This document shows positions 35,048 through 43,829 of a stretch of 64,000 nt of DNA, in pieces. This DNA comes from Peptoclostridium litorale DSM 5388. GTDB taxonomy: Bacteria > Bacillota > Clostridia > Peptostreptococcales > Peptostreptococcaceae. Both the position numbers and the translations under genes were made by a program. Where the stretch lies: positions 1-64,000 of the forward strand of contig NZ_FSRH01000001.1 of assembly GCF_900141635.1 (NCBI RefSeq), given 5' to 3'. Under the pieces are notes generated by a model. It was not told where the DNA came from, made no database searches, and saw only the letters and a list, made by a program, of their open reading frames with translations. Every line of letters begins with the position of its first letter. The stretch's first letter is position 1.

Positions 35048-36229
35048 ATGGAATTTGTAGATTATGGATTTGATGAAAAGATAGAAAGAAAAGGTACGAA
35101 TTGCTACAAATGGGATGCTGCTGAAAAGGTGTTCGGCGGCGAAGTGCTTCCGCTTTGGGTGGCTGACATGGATTTTGCAGTTCCGGCAAACGTAAGAAGG
35201 ACTCTTGCGGAAAGAGTATTGCATCCGGTATATGGATACACATTCATTGAAAGCGAGGAGTTCAAGCCGTTTGCGGACTGGGCTGCAAAGAGATATGGCA
35301 TAACTGTTGACAAGGACCACATAGTTAATACTCCGGGAGTTGTAAATGCAATAGCTATGGCCATAAACGCATTTACAAACGAGGGGGATGAAATTATAGT
35401 CCAAACACCAGTGTATCCGCCGTTTTTCAAGACTGCAAAGCAAAACAACAGGGCGGTTGTGGAAAACAAGCTTAAATTTAATGACGGATATTATGAGATG
35501 GACTTTGAGGACTTTGAAGAAAAGCTGAAAAGAGAAAGTGTTAAGCTTTTCATACTGTGTAACCCTCACAATCCGGTGGGGAGGGTATGGAAAAAGGAAG
35601 ACCTTGCCAGGATAAGTGAGCTTTGCATAAAATACGGAGTAAAGATTTTTTCGGATGAAATACACGCGGATATAATATTTAAAGGCAGCAGATTCAGTTC
35701 CATGCTTTCAGCGGCAAAAGGATTTGAAAACCTCATAGTGGCATTTGCGCCAAGCAAGACTTTTAACATGGCTGGGCTGTTCTTCTCGATAATAGTAATA
35801 CCAGATGAAAATATGAGAGATATATTCAAAAAGCAAATTGAAAAACTCCATATACCGGCAGTGAATGCATTTAACGGATCTATGGCGATGAGCGCATACA
35901 GGGAAGGCGAAGGCTGGGTTGAAGAAATGCTTTCATATGTGGAGGGAAATGCGGACTATGTGGTTGACTTTATAGAAAACAGGATACCTTTCATAAAGGT
36001 TAAAAAGCAGGAGGGCACGTACCTCATGTGGCTTGACTTCAGAGGAAAATTCAAGACATCTAAAGATCTTAAGGATTTTCTCGTTCGAAAAGCTGGGGTG
36101 GGCCTTAATGATGGCAAGGACTATGGGGAACAGGGAGAAGGATTTGCAAGGCTTAACATAGGATGTCCGAGGGATTACATAATGGAAGCTCTGGAGAAAA
36201 TAGAAAGCGCTTTTCAAGGCAATATTTAG
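35048..36229 (+). CDS. patB: PatB/MalY-type cystathionine beta-lyase (C-S lyase)
   Basis: A 393-residue fold-type I PLP enzyme of the PatB/MalY group that cleaves the C-S bond of cystathionine or cysteine conjugates to a thiol, pyruvate and ammonia. Signatures: RKGTNCYKWD and LPLWVADMDF near the N terminus, NTPGVVNAIAMAINAFTNEGDEI, FILCNPHNPVGRVW, FSDEIHADI and the PLP lysine in FAPSKTFNMAGL (about 238). Length is typical. It may add to homocysteine/methionine supply, matching the sulfur theme of the window, but it stands alone with its own terminator. AGAGGAGAG precedes the ATG. Confidence 0.93.
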   Translation: MEFVDYGFDEKIERKGTNCYKWDAAEKVFGGEVLPLWVADMDFAVPANVRRTLAERVLHPVYGYTFIESEEFKPFADWAAKRYGITVDKDHIVNTPGVVNAIAMAINAFTNEGDEIIVQTPVYPPFFKTAKQNNRAVVENKLKFNDGYYEMDFEDFEEKLKRESVKLFILCNPHNPVGRVWKKEDLARISELCIKYGVKIFSDEIHADIIFKGSRFSSMLSAAKGFENLIVAFAPSKTFNMAGLFFSIIVIPDENMRDIFKKQIEKLHIPAVNAFNGSMAMSAYREGEGWVEEMLSYVEGNADYVVDFIENRIPFIKVKKQEGTYLMWLDFRGKFKTSKDLKDFLVRKAGVGLNDGKDYGEQGEGFARLNIGCPRDYIMEALEKIESAFQGNI

Positions 36230-36261
36230 AGTTTGTTTGTAAAATTTAAAATGCCCCAATA

Positions 36262-36312
36262 AAACAAGAGGGCTTGCGCCAATGTACACTATATTGGCGC
36301 AAGCCCTCTTGT
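36262..36312. terminator. Long perfect hairpin between convergent genes
   Basis: A 21-bp perfect stem (36262-36282 with 36292-36312) around a 9-base loop. The arms begin AACAAGAGGG and end CCCTCTTGTT. No T tract follows on either strand, which is unusual for an intrinsic terminator. Confidence 0.7.
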
Positions 36313-36403
36313 TGTTCATGTATTTAGGTGCCGATTTTAATGCAAACAATATATAGGTTCTCAATTTGCAATTCAAATATTGAAGGCCAATCATAAGTAT
36401 ATA

Positions 36404-37792
36404 TTATACCTTGTATGGAATTATCAATTTGAACTTTCCTGTCACTGGGTCATTTTTTATTTCATCCACTATTTCAATGTCAAAGCGCACTGTTTCAGAA
36501 AAATCCTTTGTATTGAGGATAGCCCTCATCATATTTTGTATATTCGGAATCACATTTTCAATGTCATCTCTTATTATAGCCTTCATGAGAAGCTTGTTTT
36601 TTCCGGTCTGAATAATCTGGAATCTTTCAAGACCCGGAACCATGAACTCAACCATCAATGAAGGGTGTATATTGTCTCTACTGCCATCTGCCCTTTCAAA
36701 CCACAGGAATTCCTCTTCTCTTCCCGCAATCTCTTCTATTTCAGGAAATGGCCAGCTGCATTCACAGCGATTGGTTTTCAGCATGATCTCGTCGTTCATT
36801 TGATAGCGTATTAGAGGCTGGGTGTAATTGTACAGGTTTGTTAAAATTAGGTTGCCAGGGCTGCCAGGGATTACAACGTTATAGTCATTGTCCACAAATT
36901 CAAAGCAGTGCCAGTCGTTGAACAGATGTATTGTTCCGTGAGAATCACATGGTGAAGCCATGCCTATTGATTCGGATGCTGCATAAAAATTTATGGGGTC
37001 TATGCCAAAGGCACTTTTTATGACAGAGTGCATGCCAGGGGTTAGGGCGTTTGCAGAGCACATCACCCTTTTGGGATTTATACTTAAATTGCCATTTAGC
37101 TGCTCCTCGGCTAACATGTGTATAAGGGACGAATAGCCACTTAAACTTTCAGGCTGGAAGTCATTTAATTTTAATAGGACTTGTTCAAGTTTTTCATTTA
37201 CGTCTATGGGCAGAAAATCAAAAAATAATTTTGGTGCATCCTGAGTGAGGCTTATTCCGGCATAGTGCCCGTGGATAAGGCCTATATAGGCTAGTTTTGT
37301 CTTATGGAATAAGCTTATTTTTGGTTTGGCAACCCTTGTTATGGTTAGGGCCTTTAGAGTAGCCCAGTCATTTGGGCCGTATACGAATATGCCGACAGTG
37401 CCGCTCGAACCCGATGTGTGTATGACTTCATACAGGCCCTTATATTTTTGTCCCTGTGTGTAAGCATCGGCTATGAAGTTTTCCAGTTCAAACCTTTTGA
37501 GAGCCTTATCGCATACGAACTGGTCAAAATGTTCCATCATGATTTTTTTGTTTATTATAGGCAGGTCTTTTAGATGCACATCGTAAATGTCATTTATGGT
37601 TATACCGCGGCTTTTATAGTAGCTCCTGTAGAACTCAGAATTTGAGAGAGTATGTTTTAATAATTTCTGCAGGCGCAGTCTTTGTATTGATTTAATCTTT
37701 TCGGGGGCAAAATGTTCGGCTCTTTTTATGGAATACATTTTAATGATTATGTTAAGTATGGAAAGCTCAAATCTGCTTTTTAAACTTTTCAA
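36404..37792 (-). CDS. Phenylacetate-CoA ligase-like adenylate-forming enzyme
   Basis: A 462-residue protein of the PaaK/CapK-like AMP-forming family. The phosphate-binding motif is VIHTSGSSGTVGIF (about 122-135); YAASESIGMASPCD and LTNLYNYTQPLIRYQMNDEIML correspond to the later adenylation motifs, and the C terminus (GLERFQIIQTGKNKLLMKAII) to the mobile lid domain. PaaK enzymes activate aryl acids to CoA thioesters; CapK-like relatives serve polysaccharide or secondary metabolite pathways. No pathway neighbours are present, so the substrate is unknown. AAGGAGATG precedes the ATG. Confidence 0.82.
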   Translation of the reverse strand: MKSLKSRFELSILNIIIKMYSIKRAEHFAPEKIKSIQRLRLQKLLKHTLSNSEFYRSYYKSRGITINDIYDVHLKDLPIINKKIMMEHFDQFVCDKALKRFELENFIADAYTQGQKYKGLYEVIHTSGSSGTVGIFVYGPNDWATLKALTITRVAKPKISLFHKTKLAYIGLIHGHYAGISLTQDAPKLFFDFLPIDVNEKLEQVLLKLNDFQPESLSGYSSLIHMLAEEQLNGNLSINPKRVMCSANALTPGMHSVIKSAFGIDPINFYAASESIGMASPCDSHGTIHLFNDWHCFEFVDNDYNVVIPGSPGNLILTNLYNYTQPLIRYQMNDEIMLKTNRCECSWPFPEIEEIAGREEEFLWFERADGSRDNIHPSLMVEFMVPGLERFQIIQTGKNKLLMKAIIRDDIENVIPNIQNMMRAILNTKDFSETVRFDIEIVDEIKNDPVTGKFKLIIPYKV

Positions 37793-38143
37793 AGTTAATC
37801 ATCTCCTTAAAAAATAAAATAGTGTTATTGATATTTATACCTTTAAAATTACAGATTATTTCAATCTAGGAAAATTTATAAATGGAAGTATAAATAAATT
37901 CATAGAGCTTTGCAAATAAAGACTTCGTTTATGGACATGCTCGCAGATGTTCGGCATGCAATAAATGATTGATTTGGAACAAAATCACATAAAAGTTTTT
38001 AATATCCTGTTCCTTTTGATAGATTATTCCAATTAATAGATTATTTCAATTGGACATGTGTATTATGCGATGATAAAATAACCACTGACTACCGCTTTAT
38101 TATGTGCACATATTAAAAGGGGAAAATTAATACACTGGGGGTC
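37793..38143. other. AT-rich region with three AGATTATTYCAAT copies
   Basis: About 350 bases between divergent units. AGATTATTTCAAT occurs at 37853, and two tandem copies (17-bp period) lie at 38019-38051. No coding potential was seen. Confidence 0.5.
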
Positions 38144-38710
38144 TTGTTTATGACTTCAAGAGAAAGAATTATGGCAGCACTGGCGCTTAAGCAGCCCGAC
38201 AGGATACCTTTTGCTGACGATTTTGACGAGGATGTCAAGGACCTGTTAATGGGCAGAAATGACTTTTCGGAGATAGAGTTTGCAAAGGAGATGGGACTTG
38301 ATGCGATAAAGTTTACAGGCTACTCCGCGCCGATATTTTGCAGGACTGAAAAGGTTGGAGGAAGGGAATTCATAGTGGATGGACTCATAAAGGAGGACAA
38401 GGATATTGACCTTATGGTTTTTCCGGATCCGCATGATGAGAGCTTCTATGATCCGGCGAAGAGGTTTGTGGAGAAGTACGGTAATGCGGATTATGCGATG
38501 TATACTGAATGCAGATGGGGTGTTGACGGGGTACTCTATTCCATGTGGATAGAAGGGCTTTCACGTGCGCTTTACAAGAATCCCAAACTGGTTGAACGGG
38601 TCCTGGACAGGTATGTCGAATGGGCTGCCCAACTACTGCAAGATGGAAAACATAAGAGCCATGGCAAGAGCCGTTAAAAAGTATGGGAAATACCATTTGG
38701 ATTTTGACTA
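38144..38710 (+). pseudogene. Internally deleted uroporphyrinogen decarboxylase-family (corrinoid methyltransferase-like) gene
   Basis: The first about 165 codons encode a normal N-terminal half of an URO-D/MtaA-type protein (SRERIMAALALKQPDRIPF, then ECRWGVDGVLYSMWIEGLSRALYKNP). At about 38640 the frame breaks: the following frame reads MENIRAMARAVKKYGKY to a TAG at 38710, which resembles the family's C-terminal tail. About 150 middle residues are missing. This looks like an internal deletion joining the two ends out of frame. Full-length relatives (about 340 residues) act in methylamine, methanol or aryl-ether methyl transfer to corrinoids. Confidence 0.78.
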
Positions 38711-38750
38711 GAATAAGGAATTATAAGTAATAGCTAGGAGGAGCATCTGA

Positions 38751-39521
38751 TGAAGAAAAACATATCAATTGCAGTTATAATGCTATAGTAGAGCCTGATC
38801 TTATGGGAATGATCGCCATAAACTGCGGGAATCCAACATATATGCAAGAAAGGCTCTGGCATATGGTATGGACATGGATGAGCTGGGACTTTCTCAAATA
38901 GGGAACCAGAAATTCTGGCGTACAGGTGGTTCGCTGTTTAGCAAGGGAAACATATGGTATGATGGAAACGCCGGAGAGGGCGTATATAATGTGCATGATA
39001 TTGAAAATGCAAAAGAAATGCTCAAAAAGTCGGGCTATGACGGAACTCCTATAGTGATACTTAACGGCAAGGATGACAATGTCGAAAGCCAGGGTGCAAT
39101 AGCCCTTAAGGATCAGCTTGAAGACATAGGATTCAATGTAGAGCTTCAGCTTTACGACAGGCCTACTGTTGTAGAACAAAGGTCAAAGGTGGATGCTTGG
39201 AATCTTCACCTTACGTATTTTCTTGAAACGAATCCGGACCCTCAGGTGTTTGGCGCGTGGGTTGGAAGCAATGGATGAATTTCCAACTGGGATGATGAGC
39301 ATTCAAAGCAAATGGATGAGATATTTGCAAGAATGCTTGGGGAGACAGACTATCAGAAGCGTTATGAAATTGTAAAGGAATGGTACAATGAGTTTTGGGA
39401 CACACTCCCATACATCAAGACAATAAACTACAGCAGACTTCATCTGGCGAACAAGTCGCTTCAGGGATATCCTGACACGATTCAGCCGTTTTTTTGCAAC
39501 ATTTGGATAGAAGAGCAGTAG
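38751..39521 (+). pseudogene. Decayed peptide/solute-binding protein (SBP_bac_5 type)
   Basis: An AGGAGG site and MKKNISIAVIML start are cut short by a stop; most of the N-terminal region is absent. The remainder shows EPDLMGMIAINCGNPTYM in one frame, then KALAYGMDMDELGL in another, as in oligopeptide-binding proteins. The long frame to ETNPDPQVFGAWVGSNG ends at TGA (39276-39278), after which the same frame continues with ISNWDDEHSKQMDEIF to the natural C terminus NIWIEEQ. At least one deletion, one frameshift and one nonsense codon are visible. It follows the methyltransferase remnant and shares its fate. Confidence 0.85.
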
Positions 39522-39543
39522 TTATCAGATTTACTGACATTAT

Positions 39544-39571
39544 AAGGCCCGGCTTAAAGCCGGGCCTTTTT
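39544..39571 (+). terminator. Intrinsic terminator
   Basis: AAGGCCCGGC (39544-39553) pairs with GCCGGGCCTT (39559-39568), then TTT. It sits after the decayed binding-protein gene and faces the end of metY. Confidence 0.87.
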
Positions 39572-39602
39572 GTATCATTCACACATCTGGCGCCAAAATT
39601 GC

Positions 39603-40880
39603 CTATATTCGAGAAAGCGACTGCTCTATGTCATCTATAAGGTCTGATACGGTCTCTATCCCTACGGACACCCTTATCATTTCAGGACTCACTCCGCTTG
39701 CCTTTTGCTGCTGCTCGTCAAGCTGCTGGTGAGTGGTCGATGCCGGATGTATTACGAGAGACTTTGCATCGCCTATGTTTGCAAGGTGGGAAAATATGCT
39801 TAAAGACTCTATGAATTTTTTCCCTGCTTCATATCCCCCTTTTACACCGAATGAGAGTATGGCGCCTGCCCCTTTTGGAAGGTACTTCTGGGCAAGTGAC
39901 TTGTAAGGGCTGCTTTCGAGGCCAGGGTAGTTTACCCACTCGACTTTAGGGTGATCCTGAAGGTACTTTGCAATTTTTTTTGCGTTTTCAATGTGCCTTT
40001 CCATCCTCAATGACAGGGTTTCAGTGCCTAGTGCCAGAAGAAACGCATTGAACGGCGACAGGCATGCTCCGAGATCCCTCAAAAGGACAACCCTAAGACG
40101 TGCTATATATGCAGCTTCATTGAAGCTTCCAGTGTATGAAATACCGTGATAGCTCTTGTCGGGTTCGACAAGCTTTGGGAACTTTCCGTTGTCCCAGTTG
40201 AACTTTCCAGAGTCGATTACAAGGCCGCCTATAGACGTTCCGGCTCCGCCTATATATTTTGTCGCAGAATAGACAACTATGTCGGCCCCGTGGTCGAAAG
40301 GTCTGCAAAGGTACGCTGTGGCAAATGTATTGTCTACAATCAGCGGAACCTCACATTTATGTGCTATGTCGGCAATTTTTTGAATGTCAGCGACGTTTAT
40401 TCCTGGGTTTCCTATGGTCTCTATATATACGGCCTTTGTATTTTGGTCTATTGCATTTTCAAAGCTATCGATGTTGTCAGAATCTGCAAAAGTCACATCT
40501 ATCCCAAAGTCCTTTAGGGTGTTTGCAAAAAGCGTATATGTCCCTCCGTAAAGAGTCGATGCGGCAACTATGTTGTCTCCTGTTTTTGCGATGTTAAGTA
40601 CTGAATATGTTATTGCGGCCATTCCCGAAGCTGTTGCCACAGCTCCGACTCCCCCCTCGAGTTCGGCAAGCCTCGTTTCGAATGCCCCTGTTGTCGGATT
40701 GGTGATCCTGGTGTATATATTGCCAAACTTTTTGAGTGCGAAAAGGTCGGCAGCATCCTGGGCATCTTCAAATACGAATGAAGAAGTCTGGTATATGGGC
40801 AGAGCCCTTGACTTGTTCTCTTTTTCCGGAGTATATCCTCCGTGCAGTTGAATGGTTTCGAATCCTAATTCTTTTTTCAT
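39603..40880 (-). CDS. metY: O-acetylhomoserine sulfhydrylase (MetY)
   Basis: Forms homocysteine from O-acetylhomoserine and sulfide using PLP. The 425 residues fit MetY rather than shorter cystathionine synthases. Motifs: [68 protein letters not shown] and the PLP lysine in [16 protein letters not shown] (about 207-222); the C-terminal [10 protein letters not shown] is conserved in the family. GGGGGG precedes the ATG. A minus-strand S-box upstream places it in the same regulon as metF/metH, supplying the homocysteine that MetH methylates. Confidence 0.95.
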   Translation of the reverse strand: MKKELGFETIQLHGGYTPEKENKSRALPIYQTSSFVFEDAQDAADLFALKKFGNIYTRITNPTTGAFETRLAELEGGVGAVATASGMAAITYSVLNIAKTGDNIVAASTLYGGTYTLFANTLKDFGIDVTFADSDNIDSFENAIDQNTKAVYIETIGNPGINVADIQKIADIAHKCEVPLIVDNTFATAYLCRPFDHGADIVVYSATKYIGGAGTSIGGLVIDSGKFNWDNGKFPKLVEPDKSYHGISYTGSFNEAAYIARLRVVLLRDLGACLSPFNAFLLALGTETLSLRMERHIENAKKIAKYLQDHPKVEWVNYPGLESSPYKSLAQKYLPKGAGAILSFGVKGGYEAGKKFIESLSIFSHLANIGDAKSLVIHPASTTHQQLDEQQQKASGVSPEMIRVSVGIETVSDLIDDIEQSLSRI

Positions 40881-40961
40881 AATAGTCCCCCCTATTTTTA
40901 AAAAAATGGATTAAAAAAGCCCCTCGTCTATATAAGATGGGAAGCCTAATACTTTGGCTGT

Positions 40962-41106
40962 AAAAAAATCCCAATACAAGATCAGGATTTGAATACAGCA
41001 CCACACCTTATCTTTCAGACTATACGTCTGCTGGATTTAGCACCTTGATTTGAATCAGGTTGCTGGACGTCACAGGGCCAGTCCCTCGGTCGCTCTTGAT
41101 AAGAAA
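40962..41106 (-). promoter_or_regulatory. SAM-I riboswitch (S-box) of metY with terminator
   Basis: Read on the minus strand from 41106: TTCTTATCAAGAG, GAGGGACTGGCCC, CAGCAACC, GGTGCTAAATCC and the closing GATAAG near 41007, the S-box core in order. Downstream, AAATCC (minus 40990-40985) pairs with GGATTT (40971-40966) followed by a T tract, a likely terminator. The predicted effect is repression of metY by S-adenosylmethionine. Confidence 0.93.
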
Positions 41107-41174
41107 TATTTAATTTATATAATGATATATCAATCACCATCTATATGTCAATGGTAAAGTTGAAAAAATTCAGA

Positions 41175-42086
41175 CTATTTGGCCATGTTGTGCATATTAA
41201 CCAGTGCGTTTAGTGCTTTTAGCCTCATCTTCTCGTCAATTTCAATTGCATGTTTCATGTTTAAAAGGCTTGCATAGACGTCTTCAAGCGTGGTCTTTTT
41301 CATGTTCATGCATGTCATTGTAGCTCCAGGAGTGTAGAAGTTTTTATGAGGGTTTTTCTTTTTAAGCTCGTGGAGAATTCCTTTTTCCGTAACTACAACA
41401 TAGCTCTTGTTTTCAGATACTGTGGCACGTTCTATTATCCCGCTAGTGCTGCCTATATAATCCGCAATGTCTCTTATTTCCTTTTCGCACTCGGGATGAA
41501 CTAGCACCTGTACATCCTCCAAAATATTTTTAAGCTCTATTATGCTGTCTTTGTTCACCTTTGCATGGGTTATGCAAAAGCCGTCCCAGAGTATGAATTT
41601 TTTGTCGGGGAATTTCTCTGCTATATATCCCCCGAGGTTTTTGTCGGGAAGGAATAATATCTCGTCGTTTTCTATTTTGCTTATTATCTTTTCGGCGCTT
41701 GAAGAGGTTACGCACACGTCGCAAAGCGCCTTGACCTCGGTTGAAGAGTTTATATAAGCTACGACAGCGGCGTTTGGATGGTCTTCTTTCATCTTTTGGA
41801 CTTCTTCAGCTTCAGCCATGTCGGCCATGGGGCAGCCAGCATCAATAGCCGGCAACAGAATAGTCTTTTGAGGAGACATTATCTTGGCGCTTTCAGCCAT
41901 GAATTTCACTCCGCAAAATACAACTATATCCTCGCTACAGTCCCTTGCGACCTTGCTAAGATAGTATGAATCTCCAACAAAATCGGCAATTTCTTGTATT
42001 TCAGGTCTTTGGTAGTAGTGTGCGAGAATAATGGCGTTTTTCTCCTTTTTCAGCTGAAGTATTTTATTAAAAATACTGATATTCAT
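41175..42086 (-). CDS. nadA: Quinolinate synthase A
   Basis: Condenses iminoaspartate with dihydroxyacetone phosphate to quinolinate in NAD synthesis, using a [4Fe-4S] cluster. The 303 residues fit the family. ILAHYYQRPEIQEIADFVGDS opens it; the three cluster cysteines are in VVFCGVKFMAE, VHPECEKEI and ATMTCMNMKKTTLED. GCPMADM and YINSSTEVKALCDVCVTSS are further family blocks. nadB and nadC are not adjacent. AAGGAG precedes the ATG. A perfect palindrome in the 5' leader suggests NAD-precursor-dependent repression. Confidence 0.96.
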   Translation of the reverse strand: MNISIFNKILQLKKEKNAIILAHYYQRPEIQEIADFVGDSYYLSKVARDCSEDIVVFCGVKFMAESAKIMSPQKTILLPAIDAGCPMADMAEAEEVQKMKEDHPNAAVVAYINSSTEVKALCDVCVTSSSAEKIISKIENDEILFLPDKNLGGYIAEKFPDKKFILWDGFCITHAKVNKDSIIELKNILEDVQVLVHPECEKEIRDIADYIGSTSGIIERATVSENKSYVVVTEKGILHELKKKNPHKNFYTPGATMTCMNMKKTTLEDVYASLLNMKHAIEIDEKMRLKALNALVNMHNMAK

Positions 42087-42116
42087 GTAGGTATCGCTCC
42101 TTAACAGATGTATTTA

Positions 42117-42134
42117 CAGGTGTATATACACCTG
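42117..42134 (-). promoter_or_regulatory. Palindromic operator of nadA (NiaR-like)
   Basis: CAGGTGTATATACACCTG is a perfect 18-bp palindrome centred about 40 bp before the nadA start and just downstream of the -10 element. Its ACAGGTGT half-site resembles, from memory, operators of the niacin-responsive repressor NiaR (YrxA) that controls nad genes in Firmicutes. No niaR gene is in the window. Confidence 0.72.
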
Positions 42135-42145
42135 CTTGTGAGATA

Positions 42146-42174
42146 ATATTACACTTAAATCCAGATAAAGTAAA
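42146..42174 (-). promoter_or_regulatory. nadA promoter
   Basis: On the minus strand TTTACT (42174-42169) and TAATAT (42151-42146) are separated by 17 bp; the predicted start near 42139 is next to the palindromic operator. Confidence 0.65.
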
Positions 42175-42200
42175 GATTAAACGGGAAATTGATCTAATAT

Positions 42201-42230
42201 AAAAAAAGCTGCGTGTCAGCAGCTTTTTTT
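42201..42230 (-). terminator. Terminator of the OsmC-like gene
   Basis: AAAAAAAGCTGC (42201-42212) pairs perfectly with GCAGCTTTTTTT (42219-42230), loop GTGTCA. Confidence 0.87.
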
Positions 42231-42273
42231 ATATTGAAAAGGTAATTGTAAGTGCTTGATCATTCAGATGATG

Positions 42274-42765
42274 CTACTGAATAACCAGTTCTATTTCTGG
42301 ATTAAGGCTTAAAAGGACAGGGGACTTGGAGAGTGCAATGGACGCGATCTCCTTTATTTGAGCTTCTTTGGCGGAAGTTCTGGCTGTAAGTTTTATAACT
42401 GGTTTTAATATTCCGCCGTTGCCGTCCTCAAGCCCAAGAAATACCGCGGCATTTAAATCCGCTTCAATTTCAACTTGAACATCGTTTAGCTTTATATTGT
42501 TTTGGCTTGCCATTACTTGGAATGTTATTGCAAAACAGCTGCCTGCAGACCCGATCAAGTACTCTACAGGATTTGGAGCCTTGTCTGTTCCGCCAAGGGG
42601 AGTGGGTTCGTCAACTAAAAATGGTGAAAAGTCCCTTATTGAAATTTGGTTTTGGACACCATCAATCCAGTTTATTTTGGCGCTCCATTTTTTCATTGCA
42701 AGCTCCCTGTTTTCACTCATTGCATTTGCAGTTTGAGACAGTGTGTTAAAGTCGATGTTATTCAT
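42274..42765 (-). CDS. OsmC family protein
   Basis: A 163-residue OsmC/Ohr-superfamily protein. PTPLGGTDKAPNPVEYLIGSAGSCFAITFQVMA carries the conserved peroxidatic-cysteine helix. The second redox cysteine of classical OsmC/Ohr is not seen; the equivalent region reads ALSKSPVLLSL. The single-cysteine branch (YhfA-like) has uncertain peroxidase activity. AAGGAGG precedes the ATG. It lies downstream of and in the same direction as a Crp/Fnr regulator, which could control it. Confidence 0.9.
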   Translation of the reverse strand: MNNIDFNTLSQTANAMSENRELAMKKWSAKINWIDGVQNQISIRDFSPFLVDEPTPLGGTDKAPNPVEYLIGSAGSCFAITFQVMASQNNIKLNDVQVEIEADLNAAVFLGLEDGNGGILKPVIKLTARTSAKEAQIKEIASIALSKSPVLLSLNPEIELVIQ

Positions 42766-42884
42766 TTCAAATCCTCCTTCAAAACAATATGTGTTTAGTC
42801 TGTGTATTCATGGTAACAAAATTTTAAAGGGATGTATGTAAGGAGGATTACATCGGCCAAAATAAATTGTAAAGCTGATCCATA

Positions 42885-43538
42885 TTATTTCACTCGAATC
42901 CAGAGCCTGTTTTCATGTTGGCGCAAAATTCCAGAATTGATAAGCTTGCCTATAAGTGCAGTGACTGTTTCGCGAGTAGAGGCAATCATGCCTGCAATAT
43001 CCTTGTGGGTTATAACTGATGGTATAGGCTGCCAGTTCGAATCTGCAGAATAGGGGTCAGCCAGCTTTTCCATAAGAAATATAAGCCTTTCTTCAACTTT
43101 TCCGTACGCAACGTGGCTGAGTATGTTGATTACATCTTTGTATTGCTTTGAGAAATAGCCAAGAAGCTCGGTGGCAAGGTTTGTATTTTGTTTTACGGCT
43201 TCTTTTATTCTTTTCTTGGGAACGGCTGTGACTGTTACGTCTGTCAGGGCTCGACATAATACATCGCTTTCCTTGCTGTCAAATATGTTGAATACGTCGG
43301 TGAACTCGCCGGGAGAGACTAGTCCAAGTATGCATTCCTTGCCGTCCACATGGAGCTGGTATGCATTTGCGATTCCACTTTTTATAATCAGCGCGATTTC
43401 AGTTGATATGCGGTGGGTTGATATTAGCGCTCCTTTTTCGAATGAAATTTCTTTTCCTGCGATTGTCCATTCGGTGACTATGCTGTCTGGAAATAAATCG
43501 ATTGCTTTTACTGACGGTATTGGAGCAGATTCCATCAT
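42885..43538 (-). CDS. Crp/Fnr family transcriptional regulator
   Basis: A 217-residue regulator: cyclic-nucleotide-binding-like barrel (about 25-125; IIKSGIANAYQLHVDGKECILGLVSPGEF), dimerisation helix, and winged helix-turn-helix (THKDIAGMIASTRETVTALIGKLINSGILRQHENRLWI). No Fnr-type cysteine cluster is present at the N terminus, so an O2-sensing iron-sulfur cluster is unlikely. The effector is unknown. GGAGATGA lies about 12 bases before the ATG. The gene is divergent from the sigma-54 activator at 43830 and precedes the OsmC-like gene. Confidence 0.92.
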   Translation of the reverse strand: MMESAPIPSVKAIDLFPDSIVTEWTIAGKEISFEKGALISTHRISTEIALIIKSGIANAYQLHVDGKECILGLVSPGEFTDVFNIFDSKESDVLCRALTDVTVTAVPKKRIKEAVKQNTNLATELLGYFSKQYKDVINILSHVAYGKVEERLIFLMEKLADPYSADSNWQPIPSVITHKDIAGMIASTRETVTALIGKLINSGILRQHENRLWIRVK

Positions 43539-43829
43539 ACTAAAAATTCATCTCCTTTCGAAATGTGCGTGTACATTGATTTTATAGGTTTTACCATGAG
43601 ACGGCATAAAGGTTAGCAGGCTAATGCAATCTATTGATTATACTATTCTAAATCCAATAAAAATTCATGTCAATGAAATATAAGGCGACATCGGCAACTA
43701 TAAGCGGAATAAATTAGAAGCCGAGGCAAAAAAGTGCGGAAAGATTTTTGGACGAACAGAGGAATAAATTTTAAAAATGGTTTAGAATAGGTATATAATG
43801 AGATAAAAGTTTGGGGGAGAGGCATTTTT

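Noticed and set aside
39276-39278. In-frame TGA as a selenocysteine codon
   Set aside because: Although this lineage may use selenocysteine, the surrounding gene has other lesions, the position aligns with a probable Trp, and the only hairpin straddles the TGA instead of following it as a bacterial SECIS would.
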